Source of the DNA: Methanomassiliicoccaceae archaeon
GTDB taxonomy: Archaea > Thermoplasmatota > Thermoplasmata > Methanomassiliicoccales > Methanomethylophilaceae
Direction: 5' to 3'
Length of the DNA stretch: 63,282 nucleotides
Assembly (NCBI GenBank): GCA_016284295.1
Contig: JAEEOP010000021.1
Span: forward strand, 1-63,282
Part shown: piece by piece, positions 10,154 to 18,249 of the stretch
How positions within the stretch are numbered: the first letter of the stretch is position 1
Layout of the letters: each line of letters begins with the position of its first letter
The notes under the pieces: generated by a model
Told to the model about the DNA's origin: nothing
Databases searched by the model: none
What the model saw: only the letters and a program-made list of their open reading frames with translations
Program-made: the position numbers and the translations under genes

Positions 10154-10320
10154 TTTCTTCTGTAAACAGAACTAAGATATAAGGCTTTCAGAGACTAAAA
10201 TCTCTGAAATCACGAATTTTTTCGCTTTTTAGAATCATTCGTGTTGTTTGTGTGTCTAGATATTATCACAATGTTTTATATCATCCTATTAATAACGATT
10301 TTCAGTAAGAGGTAACTCTC
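10154..10320. other. AT-rich candidate duplex-unwinding region of the origin
   Basis: About 165 bases, visibly AT-rich with T and A runs, between two ORBs and next to cdc6. It contains a perfect 8-base inverted repeat (TTCAGAGA at 10187-10194 and TCTCTGAA at 10201-10208). Its right part also carries the TATA box (TTTTATATC near 10273) and ribosome-binding site (GAGGTAA) of the small peptide at 10321. The unwinding role is inferred from layout. Confidence 0.6.
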
Positions 10321-10410
10321 ATGAAAGGTTGGATCACTATCGGACTTTGCATTCTGGGAATCGCCGGATTCGTCGGACTGCTCTGTCTCATCAACATGAT
10401 GATGGCATAA
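10321..10410 (+). CDS. 29-residue membrane microprotein
   Basis: Encodes MKGWITIGLCILGIAGFVGL followed by LCLINMMMA, then TAA. It is essentially one transmembrane helix. A GAGGTAA ribosome-binding site lies 6 bases before the ATG and a TATA-like TTTTATATC about 48 bases upstream, giving it a complete expression unit inside the origin region. Function unknown; too short for homology to be judged by eye. Confidence 0.6.
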   Translation: MKGWITIGLCILGIAGFVGLLCLINMMMA

Positions 10411-10435
10411 ACAAAGGGTACACATACCCTTTCCA

Positions 10436-10463
10436 TTCTCCAGTGGAAATGGAGGGGTGGGGG
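10436..10463 (+). other. Origin recognition box (ORB), right side of the origin
   Basis: TTCTCCAGTGGAAATGGAGG then GGTGGGGG. It shares 25 consecutive bases with the inverted box at 8833-8859. Long G-string and TCCAGTGGAAA core as in canonical archaeal ORBs. It lies in the gap between the microprotein and the next gene. Confidence 0.85.
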
Positions 10464-10534
10464 TATTTCCGCAACGTTACCGTAACAGAAAATGCTTTAA
10501 TTGATATTCTAGACTTGTTCTTTTCGACCTTTGG

Positions 10535-10813
10535 ATGAACAGATACATACTGATAGGACTGTCAGTCTTGGCACTCATATCCTTATTCGCATTCTTCAGC
10601 GATGAATCCAATGCGGATTATGACTATTCTGGGATAGTCCATGATGTCAAGCAATCATCCAATGGTTTCCTGTTCTATCTGGATACAGGCAGCGAAGACT
10701 TTCGCTGCTATTGTAGTGAGCAACCGATGGACTTGGGGTATTATGCGGTGAGGGGATCCTTCTCGCAGGACAACAAGATCTTCTTTGTCGAGGCGATCCG
10801 CAGTCTCGAATGA
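10535..10813 (+). CDS. Small exported/anchored protein, possible OB fold
   Basis: 92 residues. The N-terminal hydrophobic stretch (YILIGLSVLALISLFAFF) looks like a signal anchor. The rest is a short beta-rich domain reading YSGIVHDVKQSSNGFLFYLDTG ... GYYAVRGSFSQDNKIFFVEAI, a spacing that suggests an OB-fold (tRNA_anti-like) barrel. I cannot name the family with certainty. It sits between the origin and tiaS, both on the same strand. Confidence 0.65.
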   Translation: MNRYILIGLSVLALISLFAFFSDESNADYDYSGIVHDVKQSSNGFLFYLDTGSEDFRCYCSEQPMDLGYYAVRGSFSQDNKIFFVEAIRSLE

Positions 10814-10870
10814 TATCCAAGATTTGTTTTATACAGCTAACAGAATCATTCGGACGGAGCATAAAGGATA

Positions 10871-12193
10871 ATGTTCGTAGCTGTAGACGATACCGATTCC
10901 ATGAAAGGGAACTGTACGACGTTCCTCGCGACCGAGATCATCAGGGAATTCTCGGATCTCGACCTCATAGGCAATCCCAGGCTCGTCCGTCTCAATCCCG
11001 CGACACCCTGGAAGACAAGGGGCAATGGTTCGTTGGTCATGAGGTTCGGAAAGGGTGTCGGCAAAAAGCGTTTCATCGGGATGATCGGTGATAGAGAGAT
11101 TTACTGTTACGACAGATGCACATCGTTCGAACCGGATCCGGAGATGATGAGGGAAAGGATAATCCCTCATATTGAGGTACATCATGAGGATGAATCCGAT
11201 CCAGGTCTGCTGATATCCAGGATCAAACCTTCTCAAAGCATGTATTGGAAAGGAGTCAGGACCATTCTGGATCGCAGCATCGTCGATGAGGAGATCAAAA
11301 GGATAGGGGGTCTGACATTCGAGATCGGCTGCGGCAGGGGCCTTATCGGCTGCACATGCGGTATGGCATGGAGGCCGAGGGATACTACATTCGAGCTCCT
11401 CTCCTACAGGCCTTCGGACAGATGGGGCACGGAGCGTGTATTCGATCCCATCACCATAAGGGATGTGGAACATGGCTATCCTTCCACATTCAACAGCTGG
11501 GAGGATAGGACCGGGAAGGTGGCGATGGTGCCTTCCACACCCTGTCCGGTCATGTACGGGTTGAGAGGTGATGATGAAGAGGATCTCATCGAGGCATCCA
11601 AGAGGATATCCACGGAACCCATCGAGAGATGGATGGTCTTCCTGACGAATCAGGGGACCGACGATCATATCATCATGGATCCGAAGGAGCTGATCCCCAA
11701 TCAATCATACAGGATCAGGGGGACCGTGGTCTCGAGTCCGAGGCATATCAAGGGAGGCCATGTCTTCATAGACATAATGGACAGGCATGGGACCATCACA
11801 TGCGGAGCATACGAGCCGTCCAAGGAGTTCCGTCTCATGATGGACTGGCTGGATCCGGGGGATCTGGTGGAGGTCTACGGGGAGCTCAGGGACGAGCCCC
11901 GTACATTGAACATCGAGAAGCTTCATCTGATAGATGCGGTCGAGGAGTATGAGAAGCTGTCCAATCCCGTATGTCCTTCCTGTGGAAGGACGATGAAATC
12001 CATGGGGTCGGATCAGCCGTACAGATGCAAGCAATGCCATACATCATCCATCGAACCAGTGATGAGAGAGATCAGAAGGCAGATCGTTCCCGGATGGTAT
12101 GAGCCGCCTACGGTGGCCAGAAGGCATCTTTCCAAACCTCTGAAGAGGATGGGTCTTCAACAACCAGTTGAGTTCCTTCATAATCGTTTTTAA
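10871..12193 (+). CDS. tiaS: tRNA(Ile2) 2-agmatinylcytidine synthetase TiaS
   Basis: Converts C34 of the AUA-reading isoleucine tRNA to agmatidine using ATP and agmatine, an archaea-specific modification. 440 residues. It opens MFVAVDDTDSMKGNCTTFLA with the DDTDS signature, then PRLVRLNPATPWKTRGNGS. An OB-like domain follows near residues 275-360, and a C-terminal zinc ribbon carries CPSCGR and CKQC (about residues 375-395). Full length, TAA stop. Confidence 0.95.
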   Translation: MFVAVDDTDSMKGNCTTFLATEIIREFSDLDLIGNPRLVRLNPATPWKTRGNGSLVMRFGKGVGKKRFIGMIGDREIYCYDRCTSFEPDPEMMRERIIPHIEVHHEDESDPGLLISRIKPSQSMYWKGVRTILDRSIVDEEIKRIGGLTFEIGCGRGLIGCTCGMAWRPRDTTFELLSYRPSDRWGTERVFDPITIRDVEHGYPSTFNSWEDRTGKVAMVPSTPCPVMYGLRGDDEEDLIEASKRISTEPIERWMVFLTNQGTDDHIIMDPKELIPNQSYRIRGTVVSSPRHIKGGHVFIDIMDRHGTITCGAYEPSKEFRLMMDWLDPGDLVEVYGELRDEPRTLNIEKLHLIDAVEEYEKLSNPVCPSCGRTMKSMGSDQPYRCKQCHTSSIEPVMREIRRQIVPGWYEPPTVARRHLSKPLKRMGLQQPVEFLHNRF

Positions 12194-12230
12194 GATTATA
12201 ATTAAAAGTCAGTTGTGTGATACCGATTTC

Positions 12231-13391
12231 ATGTCTGAAAATGAAACGTCACAACACCTTAGGTCGATGGACGTTCTCAAAGGAATAATCGTGGTGATCA
12301 TCGTCATCGGTCACTTGCTGCTGCTCAGCAGGGGCGGTGATGGCGGCGGTGGTGGAGGAGGCGGTGGCGGCCTCGTCGGAGGAGGTATGCCCGTTATAGT
12401 CCAGAGTCTGTATCTGGGTCTGATGGGATTTCTCATCCTTTCCGGTTACTTCTATCGTCCCAGGGGTTTCAAGACCAATATGGGCAAGAGATTGAAGCAG
12501 ATCGCCGTTCCTTTGGCGATCGCGTCCCTCTTGTTGCCGTTGATCCTTTGGATATACCTCAACGTGCTGGGATATGATCTTCCGATCGACAAGTATCTCG
12601 CCGGAGTCCTGAGCAACGTGGGATTGAACTATACCGGTGTCAGCGCTGCAGAGCTCTACATCAACTACGGACCCTATTTCCTTGCAGGGATGCTATGGGG
12701 TTTCTTGATATTCTACGCCATTGCACAGTATATCCTCGATGATTGGAGGATAACGATGGTCATGATCGTCCTGCTTCTGCTCCTGCAGATCGCCCTGGTT
12801 GAATGCATAAAAGGCGAACTCATTCCGAGGCCTCCTATGATGATGTGGCTGGGACCGATCAATGCCGCGTTCATGTTCACCGGCGCCCTGTTGGCCAAGA
12901 AGCAGGTGTTGGAGAAGATAGAATACGGAAACAAGAAATCGTTGAAGTACTGGCTCATACCGATAGTCTGCCTTGCGGCAGGGGTCGGACTGTGCTACTT
13001 CTTCCCTCCGGGAATCGGATATGACAAGCTGAGCTACGGTGAATACGGGACCGCTTCGCTGTTCCCTTACTATATCGAGTCTCTGCTGAATTTCATATTC
13101 ATAGCGTACATCGGATTCATCTTCTCGAAGATCCCGCTGGTATCGAGGCTGTTCGATTCTTTCGGACATCACACCCTCGGAGTCATCCTGCTGCATGCGT
13201 CGGTAGGAAAGATCCTGGTGGCTGCGTTCGGATTCACGGTGACCTCGGCCATAATTCCCAGCACCGTTCCCATGCTGATGTCGTTGGTGATAACCGTCCT
13301 TACGCTGGCGATATGCCTTATCCTCTGTTATCTGATCCCCTTGGTCCTGGCCAGGATCAAGAGGACGAAGGGTACTCAGCAAACCGCTTGA
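12231..13391 (+). CDS. Acyltransferase-3-like multi-pass membrane protein (copy 1)
   Basis: 386 residues with about ten membrane helices. The N-terminus LRSMDVLKGIIVVIIVIGHL matches the opening of acyltransferase-3 (OafA/WecH-like) proteins, whose helix-1 His is catalytic; it is kept here (GHL). A run of about ten glycines follows helix 1, then a second helix ending LSGYFYRPRGFKTN. ATG 12231 was chosen over upstream starts inside tiaS because a TATA-like TTTTTAAGATTATAATTA lies about 30 bases before it, suggesting a short or absent leader. The likely role is acylation of an envelope glycan or lipid; substrate unknown. Confidence 0.75.
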   Translation: MSENETSQHLRSMDVLKGIIVVIIVIGHLLLLSRGGDGGGGGGGGGGLVGGGMPVIVQSLYLGLMGFLILSGYFYRPRGFKTNMGKRLKQIAVPLAIASLLLPLILWIYLNVLGYDLPIDKYLAGVLSNVGLNYTGVSAAELYINYGPYFLAGMLWGFLIFYAIAQYILDDWRITMVMIVLLLLLQIALVECIKGELIPRPPMMMWLGPINAAFMFTGALLAKKQVLEKIEYGNKKSLKYWLIPIVCLAAGVGLCYFFPPGIGYDKLSYGEYGTASLFPYYIESLLNFIFIAYIGFIFSKIPLVSRLFDSFGHHTLGVILLHASVGKILVAAFGFTVTSAIIPSTVPMLMSLVITVLTLAICLILCYLIPLVLARIKRTKGTQQTA

Positions 13392-13465
13392 TCAGATGGT
13401 CGGGGCGGAGATTCTTCTCCGTTCCTGGCCGTCATTTATTTATGACAAGACATTAGTATGCAGTC

Positions 13466-14614
13466 GTGTACAAATCTGAGTCGGGTGAATCTAAGCACCT
13501 AAGGTCAATGGATGTTCTGAAAGGAATAATTATCACATTCATTATTCTTGCTCATCTTCTGTTAGTCAATGAGACCGGAGGCGCCGAAGGAGGCGGTGGC
13601 GGAGCCACTTTCGGAACATTCCCTGTGATTCTCCAAAGCATATACCTCGGCCTGATGGGATATCTCATCCTTTCCGGTTACTTCTACCGTCCCAGAGGGT
13701 TTAAGACGAACATGGCCAAGAGGCTCAAGCAGATACTGGTGGCCGTGGCCCTCGCATCGATCATCCTGTCGTTCATACTGTGGATATACCTCAACGTATT
13801 GGGATACGACCTTCCTATAATGGATTACGTGGCATCCGTACTGACCACATTCGGATTGAACTATACGGGAATGTCCGGCATGCTCACCAATGTCAACAAC
13901 GGATCCTACTTCCTCGTCGGGATGTTATGGGGATTCCTGATATTCTATGCTCTGGCGGACCGCATCCTCGATGATTGGAGGAAGATAATCCTCATCATCG
14001 TATTGCTTCTGATCCTGCAGATCGTGGTGGTCGACTACCTCACTATGAAGCTGCCTTTCCTGATCAAATTCGGACCTATCGACGCGGCATTCATGTTCGC
14101 CGGAGCAGGGTTGGCCAAACTGAAGTTCCTGGAGAACATGGAATACGGGGACAAGAGGAGGCTGATGTATTGGATATTGCCGATTGTATGCTTAATCGCC
14201 GGAGTGGGGCTGTGCTATCTGTCGCCTCCGGGGATCGGATACCACTCGCTCAGATTCGGTCCGTACGGAAGCATCTCGATATTCCCCTATTTCATCGAGT
14301 CGATGCTGATGTTCGTACCCATCGCGTACATAGGATTCATCTTCTCGAAGATCCCGTTGGTATCATCCCTCTTCAATTCGATCGGAAAGCATACCATGGG
14401 ATTCATACTTTTGCATGTTGCCGTAGCGAAGATACTCGTGACGGCCTTCGGCTATCAGCTTAAACCGTCGGTGACAGTGCCGAATGCGGTCCAGTTCCCG
14501 ACAGACTTGGTAATAGCTATCCTGACAATAGCCATCTGCCTGATCATATGCATCCTGATACCGGTGGTCCTCGCCAAATTGAAAGGGATGATGGGATCGA
14601 AGACCGTAGAATGA
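13466..14614 (+). CDS. Acyltransferase-3-like multi-pass membrane protein (copy 2)
   Basis: 382 residues from GTG 13466, a clear tandem paralogue of the preceding gene: both share HLRSMDVLKGII, GYFYRPRGFKTNM, LKQI, LWIYLNVLGYDLPI and YIGFIFSKIPLVS. The glycine tract after helix 1 is shorter (EGGGGG). The N-terminal His of helix 1 is kept (AHLL). A TATA-like ATTTATTTATG lies about 25-30 bases upstream, so it may be transcribed on its own. Substrate unknown. Confidence 0.75.
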   Translation: MYKSESGESKHLRSMDVLKGIIITFIILAHLLLVNETGGAEGGGGGATFGTFPVILQSIYLGLMGYLILSGYFYRPRGFKTNMAKRLKQILVAVALASIILSFILWIYLNVLGYDLPIMDYVASVLTTFGLNYTGMSGMLTNVNNGSYFLVGMLWGFLIFYALADRILDDWRKIILIIVLLLILQIVVVDYLTMKLPFLIKFGPIDAAFMFAGAGLAKLKFLENMEYGDKRRLMYWILPIVCLIAGVGLCYLSPPGIGYHSLRFGPYGSISIFPYFIESMLMFVPIAYIGFIFSKIPLVSSLFNSIGKHTMGFILLHVAVAKILVTAFGYQLKPSVTVPNAVQFPTDLVIAILTIAICLIICILIPVVLAKLKGMMGSKTVE

Positions 14615-14619
14615 AACTC

Positions 14620-14646
14620 ATCGGGGCGGTATGATCCCGTCCCGAT
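14620..14646 (+). terminator. Hairpin terminator after the acyltransferase pair
   Basis: ATCGGGGCGG and CCGTCCCGAT pair (10 base pairs, one G-T) around a 7-base loop and are followed by a T-rich run (TTCTATTTT). Confidence 0.6.
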
Positions 14647-14733
14647 TCTATTTTATACGTCAATAGACGAAGTTCGATAACGTCAATCTTTAATACTGAA
14701 TTATTATGGATTCGCTCAAGAGGGATGATACCC

Positions 14734-15912
14734 ATGGACGAAGTCGTAATACTTAGTGCGGTCAGAACGCCCATCGGAAAATACGGAAAGACATTGGCCA
14801 ACATCAAGGCAACCGATCTCGGTGCGATGGTGGTCAAGGAGGCTGTGAGCAGAGCAGGACTCCAGCCTGCGGACATCGAAGAATGCATCATGGGAAATGT
14901 GATCAGTGCCGGTCTCGGCCAGAACCCTGCCAGGCAGGCGGCCATCGGCGCAGGGCTTCCCGTGGAGATCGGATCGTTCACGGTCAACGCCGTGTGCGGA
15001 TCCGGAATGAAGGCCGCGATGCTCGCGGCGGACGCCATCAAGGCAGGCGAGTACAACGTCCTGGCGGTCGGAGGAATGGAGAACATGTCCGCGGCCCCCT
15101 ACATCATGAACGGCGCCAGGTGGGGATACAGGATGAACGATCAGACCGTCGTCGATGCGATGGTCCACGACGGACTCTGGGACATCTTCAACAACCAGCA
15201 CATGGGATTCACAGGCGAGATCGTCGCCGAGAGGTTCAACGTGTCCAGGGAGGATGCGGACCAGCTCTCAATGGAGTCCCATCAGAAGGCAGCCGCCGCC
15301 ATCAAGGCAGGGAAGTTCAAGAAGGAGATCCTCCCGGTCACAATCCCCTCCAAGAAGGGAGACATCATATTCGACACGGACGAGGGTGTCAGGGAGGATT
15401 CCACCATGGAGTCCCTCGGAAAGCTCAAACCTGTCTTCAAGAAGGACGGAATCGTCACGGCAGGGAACTCCTCGCAGCTGAGCGACGGAGCATCCTCGCT
15501 CGTCGTCGCATCCAGGAAATGGGCGGAGGAGCACGGTCTCAAGCCCCTGGCGACCATCGAGGCATACGGGGAGAGGGGAGTCAAGCCCGAGTACATCATG
15601 GAGGCCCCCATACCGACCACAAGGCATGTCCTGCAGAAGGCCGGCATGACCATCGATGACATCGACCTCTTCGAGCACAACGAGGCCTTCGCATCCGCTT
15701 CATGCGCGGTCAAGAAGGAGCTCAACGTCCCCGACGAGATCTTCAACGTCAATGGAGGAGCAGTCGCCCTCGGACACCCCATCGGATGCTCCGGAGCACG
15801 TGTGCTCACCACCCTCCTGTACGCACTCCAGGACCGTAACAAGGACGTCGGTCTCGGAACCCTCTGCCTCGGCGGAGGAAACGCGGTGACGATGATCATC
15901 CGCAGGTGCTGA
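14734..15912 (+). CDS. Acetyl-CoA C-acetyltransferase (thiolase)
   Basis: 392-residue thiolase joining two acetyl-CoA, probably feeding HMG-CoA and isoprenoid lipids. Catalytic residues are present: nucleophile Cys about 88 (NAVCGSG), His in GHPIGCSGAR, and the final Cys in LCLGGGNA. The protein resembles the bacterial PhaA/AtoB type, ending with GGGNA and carrying HNEAFA, rather than the SCP-x-like thiolase that most archaea pair with HMG-CoA synthase, so acquisition from bacteria is plausible. I preferred ATG 14734 over 14725: GAGGGATGA upstream is a good ribosome-binding site for it. Confidence 0.92.
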   Translation: MDEVVILSAVRTPIGKYGKTLANIKATDLGAMVVKEAVSRAGLQPADIEECIMGNVISAGLGQNPARQAAIGAGLPVEIGSFTVNAVCGSGMKAAMLAADAIKAGEYNVLAVGGMENMSAAPYIMNGARWGYRMNDQTVVDAMVHDGLWDIFNNQHMGFTGEIVAERFNVSREDADQLSMESHQKAAAAIKAGKFKKEILPVTIPSKKGDIIFDTDEGVREDSTMESLGKLKPVFKKDGIVTAGNSSQLSDGASSLVVASRKWAEEHGLKPLATIEAYGERGVKPEYIMEAPIPTTRHVLQKAGMTIDDIDLFEHNEAFASASCAVKKELNVPDEIFNVNGGAVALGHPIGCSGARVLTTLLYALQDRNKDVGLGTLCLGGGNAVTMIIRRC

Positions 15913-15922
15913 TAAACATCTC

Positions 15923-15939
15923 AAGGGCCTCCGGCCCTT
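15923..15939 (+). terminator. Hairpin terminator after the thiolase
   Basis: AAGGGCC-TCC-GGCCCTT, a 7-base-pair stem with a 3-base loop followed by TTCTC, 11 bases after the thiolase stop. Confidence 0.65.
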
Positions 15940-16026
15940 TTCTCAAGAGGGGATTAACCCCCTCATAATCCTTATCGTAATGGTCGCAGGGCAACGGCTA
16001 TATTCTGGACCAGTGATGGTCTGACC

Positions 16027-16620
16027 ATGAGCAGCATCCTGTACCGCTACGGTTCCCGTTACTATATCAACATGACCAACAGGTGTCCGTGCAGCTGTAT
16101 ATTCTGCGTGAGGGACCAGACCCCCACGCTCGGCGATGCCGACAGCCTGTGGCTCGACAGGGAGCCTACCGTTCAGGAAGTGAAGGATGCCCTCCTCGCT
16201 GCAGATCTCTCGTCCTCGGAGGAGATAGTGTTCTGCGGTTACGGCGAGCCCACCGAGAGGTTCGAGGACCTGAAGGAGATCGCTGCGTTCATCAAGAACG
16301 ACCTGAAGAAGAGGGTCAGGCTCGACACCAACGGATTGGGATCCCTGATCAACGGCAGGGACATCGTCCCCGAATTGAAGGGTCTCGTGGACTCCGTCTC
16401 GATCAGTCTAAATGCCAAGGACGAGGAGGAGTACTTGCATGTCACACGCAGTACATTCGGTCTGAAATCATACAAGGCTGTACTGGAATTCATCGAGGAA
16501 TGCCGGGCAACTGTGAACGGTGTTACCGTTTCAGTAGTCGGCGGATACATCCCACAGGAATCTGAGGACGAATGCGCGAGGATCGCCGCTAGGATGAACG
16601 TCGCATTCAGGGTGAGATGA
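16027..16620 (+). CDS. Radical SAM protein, TatD-associated type
   Basis: 197 residues. The cluster motif CPCSCIFC (CX3CX2C for a 4Fe-4S/SAM site) lies near residue 20, then CGYGEPTERFEDL (the glycine-rich SAM-binding stretch) and RLDTNGLGSL. Length and motif order match the small radical SAM proteins often encoded with TatD-family nucleases; no TatD gene is visible here. Substrate unknown. Its TGA stop directly abuts the stop of the convergent nuclease gene. Confidence 0.85.
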   Translation: MSSILYRYGSRYYINMTNRCPCSCIFCVRDQTPTLGDADSLWLDREPTVQEVKDALLAADLSSSEEIVFCGYGEPTERFEDLKEIAAFIKNDLKKRVRLDTNGLGSLINGRDIVPELKGLVDSVSISLNAKDEEEYLHVTRSTFGLKSYKAVLEFIEECRATVNGVTVSVVGGYIPQESEDECARIAARMNVAFRVR

Positions 16621-17385
16621 TCATTCCTCAGGATATTGGTCCTTGAACAAAGGGCACTTGTGCCTGTAGACGCACCAGTTGCAGAGTGCGGATTCGTTGG
16701 TCGGCCATTCCTTGCAGTGCTCTATCTCGCTGATCTCGTCGACGACCTTCTCGACAGTCCTGTCAAGCTCGAAATTCGTCCTGGTGGATTCCACATCCTT
16801 GTCGAACTTCAGCATATGCCAAATGAGCTTGACCTTCTTGTCCTTGCCGTACTTGTCCCTGACCCACTTCGCGTACATCGCCAGCTGCCTGTCGCTGTCC
16901 GCCTCCGATTGGGATTTCATCCTGTTGCCGGTCTTGTAGTCGCAGACGTAGAACGTGTCCCCCTTAAAGGCGAACTTGTCTATCCTGACCGACCATGTGT
17001 TACCGTCGGGGAGCTCCAGGACCTCGTCGGTCTCCAGGCCCGCTATGCACAGCTGATCGAACGGGTAGAAGCGCTTGTAGTATTCCTCGATGCAGCGCAC
17101 GCCGTCGTCATGATGGACGTAGTCGTCGTACCTGGAGCTGTTGATGATCCCGTCGTGCCACTGGTCATCCCACATGACGCAGTAGAAATCCAGAAGGTCC
17201 TCGAGCGAATCGAGCTTGTCGTTCTCCAGGTCCCTGTAGAGCTTCTCCAGTGTCTCGTGCACGCGGGAGCCCAGGAAGGCCTCTATCGTCTCATAGGGGG
17301 ATTTGTATCCCTCGTTGTAATGCAGATTGTACGCGAACTTGCAGTTCTCATATTGGGAGAGACGGGAGTGGGAGTAGAGCGTCAT
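16621..17385 (-). CDS. PD-(D/E)XK nuclease, RecB/Cas4-like with Fe-S cysteines
   Basis: 254 residues. A nuclease core reads VRIDKFAFKG then FYVCDYKTG (Asp ... Asp-X-Lys), with a following Gln in RQLAMYAKW (RecB motif QXXXY-like). Four cysteines placed as in Cas4/AddB-type iron-sulfur nucleases: one near residue 16 (YENCKFAY) and three near the C-terminus (CNWC and HKC). No cas genes or repeats are nearby, so it is better seen as a stand-alone RecB-family (DUF2800/PDDEXK_1-like) repair nuclease than as Cas4. Confidence 0.85.
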   Translation of the reverse strand: MTLYSHSRLSQYENCKFAYNLHYNEGYKSPYETIEAFLGSRVHETLEKLYRDLENDKLDSLEDLLDFYCVMWDDQWHDGIINSSRYDDYVHHDDGVRCIEEYYKRFYPFDQLCIAGLETDEVLELPDGNTWSVRIDKFAFKGDTFYVCDYKTGNRMKSQSEADSDRQLAMYAKWVRDKYGKDKKVKLIWHMLKFDKDVESTRTNFELDRTVEKVVDEISEIEHCKEWPTNESALCNWCVYRHKCPLFKDQYPEE

Positions 17386-17469
17386 GGTATGACCGAGTGG
17401 ATGTCATGATGATATAATAACGTCTGGCTGTTATGTTTGTTATGCAATCGTCGCCCTCAGGAATGGCAT

Positions 17470-17536
17470 TCTTTTGCAGATTTTCTTACTATTATCTTGT
17501 GAAACAGGAATCTTTTGCAATTTTACTTACTATTAT
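17470..17536. repeat. Two imperfect direct repeats upstream of the NYN gene
   Basis: TCTTTTGCAGATTTTCTTAC plus TATTAT at 17470-17495 and TCTTTTGCAATTTTACTTAC plus TATTAT at 17511-17536, 41 bases apart. They lie in the 297-base gap between the divergent nuclease and NYN genes. Each contains a TATA-like ACTATTAT, so they may be duplicated promoter elements or regulator sites. Confidence 0.55.
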
Positions 17537-17682
17537 TGAGGCTGAAGAGTATGCAAAAAGCGGTCATAGGTGTACACATCCGTAGTTCCGGGCAAGGGGT
17601 ATTCCGACGGTTCAGCGAACGCTTTATGAACAATCACGCGCCTTTTCAATCGGGTCGCATCGGCGACCGGAAAGTGATAGAT

Positions 17683-18249
17683 ATGTCGATAATTTCATTC
17701 GATGAGAACGACCGTGTGATGATGTTCATAGATCTGAGGAACATGACCAAATCAGTATCAAAGGATTCAAAATACTCTAGGATAGACTTCGTTTCATTGG
17801 TCAGATGTTTGAAGGGCCCTAGGAAGCTTGTGGCCGCATATGTGTTCGATAGCAAGGGGGCGATCGATGCAACCGATACATCGAAGCGTTTCCATGATTA
17901 TCTCAGATACAAGGGTTTCAGGGTCATCGCCAGGGACTCCTACGATATGGAGCAGAACACCCAGAAGGAGGTCGATGTGGCGATGGCGGTGCAGATGGTC
18001 GTCCATGCCTTCAAGGACAATTACGATGTCGCGATAGTCGTCAGCGGCGACAGGGACTTCATTCCGGCCATACAGGAGGTGCAGTCCGCCGGGAAGAGGG
18101 TGGAGGTCGCCGCATTCAAGACCTCTGTGGCGGATGAGATGGAGAGGCAGTCAGATGTCTTCCACAATCTGGATTCCGAGCCGATACTGTCGCTGATGAA
18201 TCCTGCCGAGATAACGGAGACCATAGATACTGTGCAGGAGGCGATCTGA
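17683..18249 (+). CDS. NYN/LabA-type PIN-like ribonuclease
   Basis: 188 residues. NYN-domain signatures: MFIDLRNM (first acidic residue near 20), a central TQKEVDVAMAVQMV (Glu/Asp pair), and the strongly conserved IVVSGDRDFIPAI with two Asp, followed by GKRVEVAAF. These acidic residues form a metal-dependent RNase site in the PIN/NYN fold. ATG 17683 carries an AAAGTGATAG ribosome-binding site; the longer reading upstream has no family match. Overlaps the next gene by one base (TGATGG), so the two are co-translated. Confidence 0.9.
   Translation: MSIISFDENDRVMMFIDLRNMTKSVSKDSKYSRIDFVSLVRCLKGPRKLVAAYVFDSKGAIDATDTSKRFHDYLRYKGFRVIARDSYDMEQNTQKEVDVAMAVQMVVHAFKDNYDVAIVVSGDRDFIPAIQEVQSAGKRVEVAAFKTSVADEMERQSDVFHNLDSEPILSLMNPAEITETIDTVQEAI

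Noticed and set aside
13780-13974. Small frames inside the acyltransferase genes
   Set aside because: They are out-of-frame shadows within well-supported membrane protein genes.
16621-17385. Cas4 of a CRISPR system
   Set aside because: Although it has a Cas4-like Cys pattern, there are no cas neighbours and no repeat-spacer array anywhere in the window.
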